The position numbers and the translations under genes are program-made. Positions 53,691 through 63,509 of a DNA stretch of 64,000 nucleotides are shown here, piece by piece; position 1 is the stretch's first letter, and every line of letters starts with the position of its first letter. The notes under the pieces are model-generated. The model was given only the letters and a program-made list of their open reading frames with translations, was not told the DNA's origin and searched no databases. Origin of the DNA: Chryseobacterium gallinarum. Its GTDB lineage: Bacteria > Bacteroidota > Bacteroidia > Flavobacteriales > Weeksellaceae. Where the stretch lies: the NCBI RefSeq assembly GCF_001021975.1, contig NZ_CP009928.1:930001-994000 (forward strand), in the 5' to 3' direction.

Positions 53691-55262
53691 CTATTGATCC
53701 CACCAAACTTTTGAAGTATTTTTATCCTCAGCCGGCATCAGGCCTTGTACTCCTTTCAGGTAATTGGAATTATTAAAATTAACCTCCTCTATCGGATATC
53801 TCAGTCTTCTTGGAATTACTCCTCCATTCACAGCACTTGGTGCGGGTAATAAGGCAGGGTAGCCTGTTCTTCTAAATTCAGCCCATGCATCAAACCCGTT
53901 CATAAATAAGGCAATCCATTTTTCTTCACCTATTACTCTTTCTGCACCGAATGTTGCTATATCAGCAGCTCTGGCGCTTGCATATGCTGCGGCATTGGGA
54001 GTAATTTTAGTTCCCCCAAAAGGATTGGTGGAACTGTAGGCATCAGTATTTAAAACATAATGGGTATCCAGAGTATTATAATTCAGTATAATTCCTTGTG
54101 TCAGCATATTTGTGACTGCTTCACCGGTCCAGCCTTTTGCTGCAGCTTCAGCTCTGTTTAAGTAGGTATATCCTGCTGTCATTAGGTTAATAGCTGAGCT
54201 ATTACTTCTGAACTTCACGCTAATCGTTGTTACCCCCGCTGTTGAATATCCTGCGGCAGCCAAATCATTAGAATTATAACCATATGGCAATCCAACAGCA
54301 GACATGGTCCCGGAATTTGCATATAATGTTAAGCGTGTATCAGGAGTATGATTTGATGTTCTGTTAAAAGCATTACCAGATCCTTTCATAGATTCCACCA
54401 ATTCTCTGGATATCCGATAATCAGCCGGTCTAAAGTCAGATAAAGGGTTCGGGTATGAGTTTCCGGGAGAAATTGTGAACCATGCTTCATCCGATACTTT
54501 CTCTATAACCCCTGCTGAATTGGATAAGGCAGAATTAAATTCAGTAGCAGCATAGCCCGTTGCTGATGGATATTTTTTAGATAACTGCAATGTGGCCTGA
54601 AGCAACACTGAATTCGCCAGTTTTTTCCATTTATTTAAGTCTCCATAGTATAGGATATCACCCTCAGGACGTGTTGATGTAGTATTTAACATATCTCTTC
54701 CACTTTTCAAATCTGAAATAATACCTTCATATATCGTTTTTTGTGTATCATATTTTGGGAGAAATATATCGGATGTTGCTTTTGTTGCTTCCGAAAAAGG
54801 GGCATCTCCATAGGTATCGGTAAGCCTTTTCATGATGATTGCTCTGAAAATTTTAGATACTCCGATCATATTTTCTGCACTTCCCTGAAGCAATATTTCC
54901 GGGGAAGGATTATTAGAATATGCAGAAATAATTTCATTCAAATTAATAATTTGATTAGCATAGAATCTTCCCCACGCTCCCGGAGTATCACCATAAGTCT
55001 GTTCTGTGGTATAAACAACCTGCGATTGATATTGAGAAAATAGTATAGGCATCATTTGGTAAGCATTGCTACGATCCCCTCCGTTTTGTCCGAAATTCAT
55101 AATAGCACCAGCTAGTAAAGATTTATAATTCGCTGAGTATATTCCGTATTGATCTTTATTAAAGTCATCACCGTAATTTTCATTGCTGCAAGAAGCAGTA
55201 ATACCGATTAATAATGAATATAGGGCTATTTTATTTAGTGTATTTAAAAGTTGTTTTTTCAT
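53691..55262 (-). CDS. SusD/RagB-like outer-membrane lipoprotein (cassette 1)
   Basis: This is 523 residues from ATG 55262 (MKKQLLNTLNKIALYSLLIG). The frame continues upstream into susC and is not used. The lipoprotein signal ends TASC with Cys25. The helical TPR-type SusD-like fold is recognised from GVSKIFRAIIMKRLTDTYGD near residue 130, TYLNRAEAAAKGW in the second half, and the C-terminal WIALFMNGFDAWAEFRRTGY and IPRRLRYPIEEVNFN. SusD proteins sit on the cell surface over the SusC barrel and capture nutrients. The gene follows susC after 10 bases. Glycan or peptide substrate cannot be told. Confidence 0.9.
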   Translation of the reverse strand: MKKQLLNTLNKIALYSLLIGITASCSNENYGDDFNKDQYGIYSANYKSLLAGAIMNFGQNGGDRSNAYQMMPILFSQYQSQVVYTTEQTYGDTPGAWGRFYANQIINLNEIISAYSNNPSPEILLQGSAENMIGVSKIFRAIIMKRLTDTYGDAPFSEATKATSDIFLPKYDTQKTIYEGIISDLKSGRDMLNTTSTRPEGDILYYGDLNKWKKLANSVLLQATLQLSKKYPSATGYAATEFNSALSNSAGVIEKVSDEAWFTISPGNSYPNPLSDFRPADYRISRELVESMKGSGNAFNRTSNHTPDTRLTLYANSGTMSAVGLPYGYNSNDLAAAGYSTAGVTTISVKFRSNSSAINLMTAGYTYLNRAEAAAKGWTGEAVTNMLTQGIILNYNTLDTHYVLNTDAYSSTNPFGGTKITPNAAAYASARAADIATFGAERVIGEEKWIALFMNGFDAWAEFRRTGYPALLPAPSAVNGGVIPRRLRYPIEEVNFNNSNYLKGVQGLMPAEDKNTSKVWWDQ

Positions 55263-55272
55263 TTTCCTGTTT

Positions 55273-58200
55273 TTAAAAATTGATTTTAACATTAACCCCA
55301 AAACCTCTGGTTGATGGTAATTGTCCATCTTCTCCAAAATTTTGTGAAAGCTCAGAAGGGTCAAGTCTATGTTTATTATCTTTTGAAACAGAAATCAGCC
55401 ATGGATTTCTTGCTGTTAATCCAATAGACATATTGGAAATTCCTGTATTGGCAAAAAGTGATCTCGGTAACTGATAATTTACAGCAATTTCTCTGAGTTT
55501 AATATAACTGGCATTGTGAATAAATGGCTCAGCAATTCTATTGGCGTGAAATTGTTTAAAATAATCACTGGCTTCTACATACATATCTACTGGCGCTCCT
55601 GTATTATCTACGCCCGTTACCCGAACTCCTCCTCCATCAGCTACTGCATCTCTTACATTATGTCCCCTGTCATTCATAGCAGCAGTCTCCTCCAGCAAGC
55701 CCCCCGAATTTCCCCATTGTTCTGAAAGTGAGAAGAACTTACCTCCTTTTTGGAAATCAATTGTAAAGCCCAAACTTATTCCTTTATAGCTAAATGTATT
55801 ATAAAATCCTCCTGTAAATTCCGGTAATATACTTCCAAAAGCTTTATTAGGTTCATATTCATAGAGACCTCTGGAATTAATTACGGGATTACCATTTATA
55901 TCTCTTTTAATTCCCGTTCCATAAAGCTGTCCCCATTCCAATCCTTCTTTCTGAAGTATAGACACGTAATTGAATGCATTGGAATCACCGTACTGGATTG
56001 ATTCAAGATTTTCATTTACCTTTGAAATTGTTGATTTATTCCTTGCCCAGTTAATTGAGGTTGTCCAGCTAAATCCATTATCACTTCTAAATATGTCCCC
56101 TGAGAGGGCTAATTCAACTCCTTTTCTTTTGGCGTTGGCTGAATTTATTAAAACATCCAATTTTCCGCTGGAAGAAGCTAATGTTACCGGTATAGGCTCA
56201 TTTTTTCTGGTTTCATCATAGTAGGTGGCCCCAAAAGATAATCTGTTTTTTAAAAATTTTAAATCTACTCCTATTTCTTTATTGTCGTTAAGGGCAGGCT
56301 TCAATCCTTTACCTATGATCCGGGTAGGAAACCACGCTGTCTGGTACAAATTATTCCCTACAGCTAATGGCTGGTTTCCGTTTCTATACTCAGGATTTGT
56401 AAGGGTAGCTGTTAAATCAGCCGGAATTTGAGCAATACCTGCTCTGAGCTTAAAATAGGTTACAATATCATTTTTCGGCAGTAAATTATGCAATAATAAA
56501 CTGGCTCCCACTGAATAGCTCACAAATGAATTATCACTATTCAAGTATGCGGAATTGATATCATTTCTTACCGATGCTTCAACAAAATAAGTATCTTTAA
56601 AACCTACTGAAGCCGATGCATATAAAGATTTGTATTGCTGCTTATAATCATATGGCTTTGCTATAATAGGAATATTGGTATTTTTAAAATTAAAGACGTC
56701 CGGGGTTAAAAGCCATTGTGTTGTTCCTGTAACATCCATTACCTGGGAGTTGCCATCCCACCGTCTGTTAGTAATATTAGCACCACCGATAGCTGTAAGA
56801 TCAATTTCACCGAATTTCTTCTGATATGTTAAACGCCCTTCATACTGATCCTCAGTATACTGATTTTCTCTTACTCCAAAACCATTAAGTAACGTCAGAT
56901 ATCCTCCAGGCGTTAATGACCCTGTTCCTGATCCATTTTTAGCCAATATATTAGGCATAAAATATCTATTTGTAGACTTGTTCTGAGTTCTTGAAAAAGA
57001 TACCCTGGCTGTCAGTCCGTCAGCAATCCTGTACGATGGAGCGACGGATAATAATAAAGTATTTCTGTCTGTATAATTTCTGAAATGTTTCATCCAGGTA
57101 TAAGGGTTAATCCAAAATGCGGGTTTGGCTTTATAACCGGTTGGGGAATAATCATCCGGTCCCCACCAGTTCCAGCTGGCAGAATATCCTTCCGGAGTTT
57201 GTAAATTTTGTAACTCTTTCAATTTTTTCATATCCAGGTCCCTACCAAACCATTGATTAAAAGAACCTGATGTCTGGTTACTATAGCCATCATTAAAATC
57301 CCCTGTCACTCTCCCATCAGAAAAGTTAACAATCGCATCAACAGATAAACGGTCATTAAATTTATAGGTACCATTAAGATTCAGATAGTTTCTTTTTAAT
57401 GAAGTATAGGGCGTAATACCATTTTGGTTTAAATTAGTAAAAGACAATCTTGCAGTGAAAGCATCACTGCCACCAGAAACAGAGACCGTATTTTTAAACG
57501 TAAGAGCTTTATCATAAAAGTCTTTTACGTTATTAGGCTGTGCTTCATATTTTGCAGTTTTTCCAAAATAGGGGCTATCTTTCCACCATGCATACCAGGG
57601 AATATAATCCTGTCCATCCATTCTTGGTCCCCAGGATTCATCAGTATAATTATTATCACCGTCCAAATGTCTCTTCCCATTAAATATTTCCCATTCTGCC
57701 GGCATTGTTGCAGGATCAAACACAAAGGTTTTAAAAGATGAATTTCCAGCTGCTCCCTGGCCATATAAATTTTGGAATTTCATTGTTCTTGCAACCATAT
57801 CCACAGTAGTTGTAGAGTTTAATTCTATACTAAGTCTGCTCTTACTTCCTTTTTTTGTAGTCATAACGATGACTCCGTATTGAGCTCTCACCCCGTATAA
57901 AGATGTTGCGTTAGGCCCTTTCAGAACATTTACAGACTCAACAATATCCATATCAATAGTATTGGGATCAACAATCACCCCATCCAATACATAAATAGGG
58001 TCTGCGTCATTCAGTAAACTTACTGCGCCTCTTAATCTTAGCTTGCCTGTTTCTCCAAGTTTAGAACCTGCCTGGCCGTTTAGTTGTACACCAGCCACTT
58101 TTCCTACAATAGAATTTTTAACATCAACATTTTGTGTTAAGTTTAAATCTTTAGCTTTTACTGTTTGATTAGCGTAGGAAAGGGATTTTTCTTCCCTTTT

Positions 58201-58332
58201 AATTCCGAGTGCAGTCACTACAACCCCCTCAATTTCTTTTGTTTTCATGGTATCTTTCTTCTGTTGCGCATTTGTGACCGCTATAGAAGAAGTCAACACC
58301 AAAACAAGAAGACTTGTTTTTAGTTTTTTCAT
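55273..58332 (-). CDS. SusC/RagA-type TonB-linked outer-membrane transporter (cassette 1)
   Basis: This is 1019 residues from ATG 58332 (MKKLKTSLLVLVLTSSIAV). The frame opens 9 codons earlier, inside the promoter. After the signal peptide comes directly KTKEIEGVVVTALGIKREEK, a TonB-box/plug start, without the usual CarboxypepD_reg domain. The plug (DPIYVLDGVIVDPNTIDMDI, ESVNVLKGPNATSLYG) is followed by a 22-strand barrel ending GFGVNVKINF. It imports nutrient using TonB energy together with its SusD partner. Plug and N-terminus are close to those of the gene at 60092, while the barrels differ, suggesting different substrates. Confidence 0.92.
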   Translation of the reverse strand: MKKLKTSLLVLVLTSSIAVTNAQQKKDTMKTKEIEGVVVTALGIKREEKSLSYANQTVKAKDLNLTQNVDVKNSIVGKVAGVQLNGQAGSKLGETGKLRLRGAVSLLNDADPIYVLDGVIVDPNTIDMDIVESVNVLKGPNATSLYGVRAQYGVIVMTTKKGSKSRLSIELNSTTTVDMVARTMKFQNLYGQGAAGNSSFKTFVFDPATMPAEWEIFNGKRHLDGDNNYTDESWGPRMDGQDYIPWYAWWKDSPYFGKTAKYEAQPNNVKDFYDKALTFKNTVSVSGGSDAFTARLSFTNLNQNGITPYTSLKRNYLNLNGTYKFNDRLSVDAIVNFSDGRVTGDFNDGYSNQTSGSFNQWFGRDLDMKKLKELQNLQTPEGYSASWNWWGPDDYSPTGYKAKPAFWINPYTWMKHFRNYTDRNTLLLSVAPSYRIADGLTARVSFSRTQNKSTNRYFMPNILAKNGSGTGSLTPGGYLTLLNGFGVRENQYTEDQYEGRLTYQKKFGEIDLTAIGGANITNRRWDGNSQVMDVTGTTQWLLTPDVFNFKNTNIPIIAKPYDYKQQYKSLYASASVGFKDTYFVEASVRNDINSAYLNSDNSFVSYSVGASLLLHNLLPKNDIVTYFKLRAGIAQIPADLTATLTNPEYRNGNQPLAVGNNLYQTAWFPTRIIGKGLKPALNDNKEIGVDLKFLKNRLSFGATYYDETRKNEPIPVTLASSSGKLDVLINSANAKRKGVELALSGDIFRSDNGFSWTTSINWARNKSTISKVNENLESIQYGDSNAFNYVSILQKEGLEWGQLYGTGIKRDINGNPVINSRGLYEYEPNKAFGSILPEFTGGFYNTFSYKGISLGFTIDFQKGGKFFSLSEQWGNSGGLLEETAAMNDRGHNVRDAVADGGGVRVTGVDNTGAPVDMYVEASDYFKQFHANRIAEPFIHNASYIKLREIAVNYQLPRSLFANTGISNMSIGLTARNPWLISVSKDNKHRLDPSELSQNFGEDGQLPSTRGFGVNVKINF

Positions 58333-58356
58333 ATCAAAATAATTTTTGTATCCGCA

Positions 58357-58387
58357 CAAATTTGTTAAACTTTCTTAACAAGTCAAA
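58357..58387 (-). promoter_or_regulatory. Promoter of SusCD cassette 1 (-33 TTTG, -7 CAAATTTG)
   Basis: On the minus strand TTTG (58387-58384) and CAAATTTG (58364-58357) are 19 bases apart, the Bacteroidota spacing. The -7 box deviates from TAnnTTTG at its first base. The same arrangement and flanks are found at 63120-63150. Confidence 0.7.
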
Positions 58388-58607
58388 GAGAAAAAAGTAA
58401 AAAATTATAAAATACTCAATAAAACAAACAATTGAATAGTAAATAATTAAAAAAATATATCGAAAACTAAAATATTATGAAAAAACACAAGTATCTAAAA
58501 AATGAAAAACAATAACTTTATAAGTAACTACTTTATATGAGATTAAAACAGTATATATTGTTTGGGCATAAGAAACAAAAAAATATGAAAACTACGGTTG
58601 CTGAAAT
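58388..58607. other. AT-rich non-coding stretch upstream of SusCD cassette 1
   Basis: This is a very A/T-rich region with no coding frame. It may hold upstream promoter or regulator sites, but no repeat or operator was recognised. Confidence 0.4.
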
Positions 58608-58628
58608 AAAAAAACCGCCCGAAGGCGG
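58608..58628 (-). terminator. UUCG-tetraloop terminator of SusCD cassette 2
   Basis: CCGCC-TTCG-GGCGG followed by T6-7 on the minus strand, 28 bases past the SusD stop. Near-identical to the terminators at 53643 and 63461. Confidence 0.95.
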
Positions 58629-58655
58629 TATACATGAATGTTATTAAAATATGTG

Positions 58656-60080
58656 TTAAAATTTATCCCAGAAAAGTTTTGTTGTTGCTTTATCTCCTCC
58701 GATTTTAGCAGCTGCTGCTTTCACATTATCTCCATTTAATACATATTCCTGATCAGAATACGGCATTCTGTACGGAACAGAAGATAAATTGGACTTTGGT
58801 GGATTTACAAGAATCGGATAATCCAAACGTCTTGTAAAGTTCCAGCTGGCAAATCCTTTGTTGAACATGGCAATCCATGCTTGTACACCGATAGATTGTT
58901 TCCAGTTGGTTATATTAAGTGGATTAGCAGCTAGATAGGTGGCCGTATTAGCAGGGCTTACTCCATTTTCTCTCATAGATTCTGTTACAGCAGCAATATA
59001 AAGATCAGCAGCAGTACCTCCTACAGAATATCCTCTTGCAGCAGCTTCAGCTTTTAAGAATGCAACTTCTGCATAGCTCAATAAATTAGATGCAGTAGTT
59101 GGAGATCTAAAATAATCCCCTAAATGCGAAAAATCAGAATAAGGATCATTTAATTCTCCAAAAACTCCGCCTTTGTAAACTCCCTTCACTTTTGTAAACC
59201 AAACTTCCATTCTCGGATCTGCAAGTGTACTCATTGTTTTAATCGTTAGCTCACTAGGGATAAAGTCATTTCTGTTGGAAGCCACTAAGTTATCAAATAC
59301 AGGATTTGAGAATGTATTTCCATCATACTTAAATTTGTAGGCTTCATCATCAGAAGAAATAACTCCTCCTGCAATTGCAGATTCAACCGTAGATTGTGCT
59401 AATGCAGGATCAGCATCTGCTAAATTCATTCCTAGTCTTAGTTTAATGGAATTAGCAAATTTTTTCCATTTATTCATATTACCTCCGTACACTAAATCAG
59501 CATAGCCGGTAACTGAAGGTTTTATCATTGCAGTAGCTGCATCAATTCTTTTGATCAGATCAAGATAAATAGTTTTAGCATCATCATATTTAGGTGTTAA
59601 GTTCTCATCAGGCTTAAATGCCTCAGAATAAGGAACATCACCATAGGTATCTACCAGATTTTCCCAAATAAAAATTTCTTCAATCTCTAAAGTTGCCAAT
59701 TTATTGGTTCGTACATTTTCATCTGTCTCTACCTCATTCTTCAGATTAGCTTTTGCCTGTTTAATATTATTAATACTGTAAACATACATTCTGTTAAAAT
59801 GATTACGAGGCTGGTTACGGGTTACCAGATTATATTGGGTTTCATCCGGATATTGAGTTTCCGCCCATTGCTGCGTAAAGAACCTGTAGTTATTAAAGTT
59901 CACACTAGGATTATCCATATAGTAGGACGACTGATACATAGCCGTGGCTAATAAATTTTCAGACGGAAGAATTGACGGATGTTTAGGATCATCATTAAGG
60001 GAAGTCAAATCACTTTGACATGAAGTTAACCCTAGCCCAACACATGCAGCCATCAAACTTATTTTTATAATATTTTTCAT
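58656..60080 (-). CDS. SusD/RagB-like outer-membrane lipoprotein (cassette 2)
   Basis: This 474-residue protein has lipobox LTSC with Cys21. It shows the SusD-like_2 features: NLVDTYGDVPYSEAFKPDEN near residue 165, MNKWKKFANSIKLRLGMNLA, LLSYAEVAFLKAEAAARGY and the C-terminal WIAMFNKGFASWNFTRRLDY with PYRMPYSDQEYVLN. It lies 11 bases after its susC. It shares the family with 53691 but is clearly distinct. Surface binding lid of the transporter; substrate unknown. Confidence 0.92.
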   Translation of the reverse strand: MKNIIKISLMAACVGLGLTSCQSDLTSLNDDPKHPSILPSENLLATAMYQSSYYMDNPSVNFNNYRFFTQQWAETQYPDETQYNLVTRNQPRNHFNRMYVYSINNIKQAKANLKNEVETDENVRTNKLATLEIEEIFIWENLVDTYGDVPYSEAFKPDENLTPKYDDAKTIYLDLIKRIDAATAMIKPSVTGYADLVYGGNMNKWKKFANSIKLRLGMNLADADPALAQSTVESAIAGGVISSDDEAYKFKYDGNTFSNPVFDNLVASNRNDFIPSELTIKTMSTLADPRMEVWFTKVKGVYKGGVFGELNDPYSDFSHLGDYFRSPTTASNLLSYAEVAFLKAEAAARGYSVGGTAADLYIAAVTESMRENGVSPANTATYLAANPLNITNWKQSIGVQAWIAMFNKGFASWNFTRRLDYPILVNPPKSNLSSVPYRMPYSDQEYVLNGDNVKAAAAKIGGDKATTKLFWDKF

Positions 60081-60091
60081 TTTTAAAGTAA

Positions 60092-63091
60092 TTAGAATTT
60101 AAATGTTACATTGATCCCAAGATCTCTTGTTGTTGGCATCGCACCAATAGACCATCCATAAGAATTAAGTCCTCCACCTACCATAGCTTCCGGATCAGCA
60201 TATGGTAAATTTTTATGAATAATCCATAAGTTTCTACCTACAATCGAAATTTTGGCATCATAAATTTTGGTCCCTGCCAATAAAGACTTAGGAAGCGTAT
60301 ATCCAATACTTGCTTCTCTTAACTTAATGAATGAACCATCATAGATAAATGCACTTGAAGGCTGTGTTTTATATCCACTAGAGCTGCTATTATCAAATTG
60401 GGATAATGCGATGTTATTTGGAGTTCCATTCGGAAGAACACCAGGCAGAACAACATCTTTATCTCTATAGTCGCCTATAGCTGTTTCTTTATAAAGACCT
60501 GTAGATAATCCATAATACATATCTGTTGAGAATACATCCCCTCCTTTACGCATATCGATTAAGAAACTTAAAGAAAAACCTTTATAACTGAAACTGTTCC
60601 TGATACCTCCAATCCAATCCGGTGTAGTGTTACCAATTACCTGATTAGGATTTTGCAAATATTTTCCGGTGTTTGGATCAATAACTTTTTGTCCGTTTAA
60701 ATAAGTATAATCAGAACCAACTAATGTTCCCCAAGCTTCACCTTCTCTAGCATTTAAAGAAACTCCTCCTTGAAAACTATTTACTAAAAGATTGGTAATA
60801 CCCGGATACAGATTTACTACCTGGTTTTTATTTTTAGACCAGTTGACATCGATATTCCATGTAAAATCTTTTGACTTTATCGGCACCAAACCTAATTGCA
60901 CTTCAACTCCGCTATTATCAATTCTACCTGCATTGAACACTTTACCTGTATAGCCTATAGCTGCTGATGTAGGAAGTGGCGAAAGAATCTGATTAATAGT
61001 TTTTGTTTTGTAATAAGCAAAGTCAAGTGTTATTCTATCTCTCAAGAAATGAACTTCAGTACCTATTTCAAATTCTTTTGCTCTTTGAGGTTTTAGATTA
61101 AGAAAAGGTTCCGTTAAAATTGAATTATAGATTCCCACTCCATTTAAAATCCCTGCTGCTCTATAGTTATTCACCAACTGATAAGGATCTGCCGTTCCCC
61201 CAACTTCTGCGTAGTTCGCTCTTAGTTTCCAGAAATTCATCCAACTTTTAGTATTCAGAATTTCAGACATAATTAATGCTCCTGTTACAGATGGGTAATT
61301 ATACACATTGTTACCCGCAAATAACGTTGAACTTTGATCTACTCTCCATGTTGCATCTAAATAGAATTTTTTATAGAAATCTAATGAAGCAGTAACATAC
61401 CCGGAATTGGTTTGTGTTGTATACTCATTTTCATCTGTTGCCAAAGGTGATTTTCTAGAATTTGATAGTGCATAAATACCAGGAACTATTAATCCTCCTT
61501 CTGTTGAAGCATACATTGAATTAAAATAATTTCTTCTGATATTTCCTCCTACAACTCCGGAAATATTAATATTATCCGTAATATCGAATTTATAATTCAC
61601 CATTAAGTCATAGTTCGTCTCCGTTCTTAGTATATCACGTCTTGCATAACCGGAACCAACGGTATTATTTGACTGTCCGAAAGCCTGTGGCAGGGATCCG
61701 ACAGCCAGTCTGTTCTCAGCCATAAGGTTTGATCTATCATAAGAAACTTTTCCGGTAACTGAGATATTATCTAACAGATCGTAGGTTACCTGAGCATAGG
61801 TAAAGTTTCTGAACCTTCTATCTGAAGTATAGTTTTGGTAAGCCTGAAAATATGGGTTGTTCCAATATGCTGCAGCCCCATTGGCAGCAGATTTTCTATT
61901 CCATGTAACGTTACCATAATTATTAGCTGCACTGGCAACATTAGGATTAATATTGGCAAGGTATGCCTGCTCAAGATCTTTAAGATCTACATTGGTTTGC
62001 CACCATTGTCTGAAACCTGTCATCGGGTTATTGGAATATCCCGTGATGCTTCGGCCTCTTGTGTCCTGCAAAGTCATTGTAGAATAAAAAGTAGAGTGCA
62101 ACTTAGGGGTCAGATCATAATTAACCTTTAAAGAGAAATTATTTTTATTGAGATGAGAATTAGGGATTAACCCATCAGACATCATATTTTCGTAAGTAAA
62201 ACTAATATTTTTCCCTTTTTGTCCTTTTTCCAACGTTACACTATTGATATAGCTTGCAGGATTATTGAAAAACTTAATCGGTCCGTTTTTAGCAGCAACC
62301 CAAGGAGTTGCTTTTCCATAATTAGGTGAAAAAGGATCAAATGAATCCCATTGATAAACTAATAAATTAGGGTCAAATTTTGGTCCCCAAGATGCATCAG
62401 CATTAAAGTTAGCATTGTTTAAGCCGTTAGACGCCTGTGTTCCAAATTTTTGAGAATAACCGGCCCCATATCTAGTCTGGTATTCAGGAAAGGTTGATTT
62501 GTCAATAAATCCTACCTGAATGGCAGACGAGAAGGTCACTCCCCAGGACCCGTCATCCTTTCCTTTTCCATTTTTAGTGGTGATTACAATAACCCCATTT
62601 AAACCTCTTTCTCCGTATAAGGCAGATGCTGCTGCTCCTTTCAGTACGTTGATAGATTCAATGTCATCCTGATTGATATCAGAAAGGGCATTACCATAAT
62701 CTATATTTTTTTCTTGAGTATTGGAATTATTGACAGGTGATCCGTCAATAACGATTAACGGGTTTCCTCCTCCTAACGTTTTCATCCCTCTAATCAACAA
62801 ATTGGAAGAACCTCCAAAATTATTATTAGTCGTAACATTAAGCCCTGCTACCTTACCTGATAATTGTGCGGCAATATTTCCGGTATTTGTCGTCCCATCT
62901 GAAAGCGCACCTCCTTTAATTTCCTGGGAAGCATATCCCAAAGATTTTTTCTCTCTCTTGATTCCAAGCGCAGTTACTACTACCCCTTCGATTTCTTTTG
63001 TTTTAAGAGTATCTTTCTTTTCCTGGGCATTCGCCACAGCAAGGGAGGAAGACACTACTAAAACAAGAAGACCTGTTGTTAGTTTCTTCAT
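60092..63091 (-). CDS. SusC/RagA-type TonB-linked outer-membrane transporter (cassette 2)
   Basis: This 999-residue protein starts with MKKLTTGLLVLVVSSSLAVA, followed directly by KTKEIEGVVVTALGIKREKK, again without a CarboxypepD_reg domain. The plug has NPLIVIDGSPVNNSNTQEKN and ESINVLKGAAASALYGERG. The barrel ends TTRDLGINVTFKF. It works with the SusD at 58656. The N-terminal 50 residues are nearly the same as in the gene at 55273, consistent with duplication followed by barrel divergence. Confidence 0.93.
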   Translation of the reverse strand: MKKLTTGLLVLVVSSSLAVANAQEKKDTLKTKEIEGVVVTALGIKREKKSLGYASQEIKGGALSDGTTNTGNIAAQLSGKVAGLNVTTNNNFGGSSNLLIRGMKTLGGGNPLIVIDGSPVNNSNTQEKNIDYGNALSDINQDDIESINVLKGAAASALYGERGLNGVIVITTKNGKGKDDGSWGVTFSSAIQVGFIDKSTFPEYQTRYGAGYSQKFGTQASNGLNNANFNADASWGPKFDPNLLVYQWDSFDPFSPNYGKATPWVAAKNGPIKFFNNPASYINSVTLEKGQKGKNISFTYENMMSDGLIPNSHLNKNNFSLKVNYDLTPKLHSTFYSTMTLQDTRGRSITGYSNNPMTGFRQWWQTNVDLKDLEQAYLANINPNVASAANNYGNVTWNRKSAANGAAAYWNNPYFQAYQNYTSDRRFRNFTYAQVTYDLLDNISVTGKVSYDRSNLMAENRLAVGSLPQAFGQSNNTVGSGYARRDILRTETNYDLMVNYKFDITDNINISGVVGGNIRRNYFNSMYASTEGGLIVPGIYALSNSRKSPLATDENEYTTQTNSGYVTASLDFYKKFYLDATWRVDQSSTLFAGNNVYNYPSVTGALIMSEILNTKSWMNFWKLRANYAEVGGTADPYQLVNNYRAAGILNGVGIYNSILTEPFLNLKPQRAKEFEIGTEVHFLRDRITLDFAYYKTKTINQILSPLPTSAAIGYTGKVFNAGRIDNSGVEVQLGLVPIKSKDFTWNIDVNWSKNKNQVVNLYPGITNLLVNSFQGGVSLNAREGEAWGTLVGSDYTYLNGQKVIDPNTGKYLQNPNQVIGNTTPDWIGGIRNSFSYKGFSLSFLIDMRKGGDVFSTDMYYGLSTGLYKETAIGDYRDKDVVLPGVLPNGTPNNIALSQFDNSSSSGYKTQPSSAFIYDGSFIKLREASIGYTLPKSLLAGTKIYDAKISIVGRNLWIIHKNLPYADPEAMVGGGLNSYGWSIGAMPTTRDLGINVTFKF

Positions 63092-63119
63092 ATCTAATCT
63101 AAATTAATTTTGTACCGTA

Positions 63120-63150
63120 CAAATTTGTAAAACTTTATCAACAACACAAA
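63120..63150 (-). promoter_or_regulatory. Promoter of SusCD cassette 2 (-33 TTTG, -7 CAAATTTG)
   Basis: On the minus strand TTTG (63150-63147) and CAAATTTG (63127-63120) are separated by 19 bases, 29 bases before the ATG. The flanking TTGTACGGTACAAAA parallels TTGTGCGGATACAAAA of cassette 1. Confidence 0.7.
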
Positions 63151-63460
63151 GAAAAATTAAGAAAAAATGAAACATATTCAATAATTACGAAAAAATAATA
63201 TATAAAAAATAACAAATTAAGTTAAAAAAATATTTTTTAACAAAAATAAAGCAAATAAATATTATTTTTTTTCAAGAAATAATAACGATTATTAAAATTG
63301 ATATTGTCTATATTAAAAAAATAAGTCAACAAAACAATAAACTAATAATCAACACATTGAAATTAAAAAGTATAAAACAGGTTAAAAACAAACTATAAAT
63401 ACAATGCTATGCATATTAATTTTTTTAACAACAGAAAATCCATAAAAAACACCTTATAAT
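63151..63460. other. Very AT-rich non-coding stretch upstream of SusCD cassette 2
   Basis: About 310 bases of almost pure A/T with no coding frame or recognisable operator. Position suggests an upstream activation region or merely insulation between cassettes. Confidence 0.4.
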
Positions 63461-63481
63461 AAAAAAACCGCCCGAAGGCGG
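63461..63481 (-). terminator. UUCG-tetraloop terminator of SusCD cassette 3
   Basis: CCGCC-TTCG-GGCGG followed by T7 on the minus strand, 29 bases past the SusD stop. Confidence 0.95.
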
Positions 63482-63509
63482 TATATATGAATGTTATTAA
63501 AAATGTGTC

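Noticed and set aside
63151..63460. A replication origin, because of extreme A/T content
   Set aside because: No DnaA-box cluster or dnaA/dnaN neighbour; similar A/T-rich stretches precede the other SusCD cassette.
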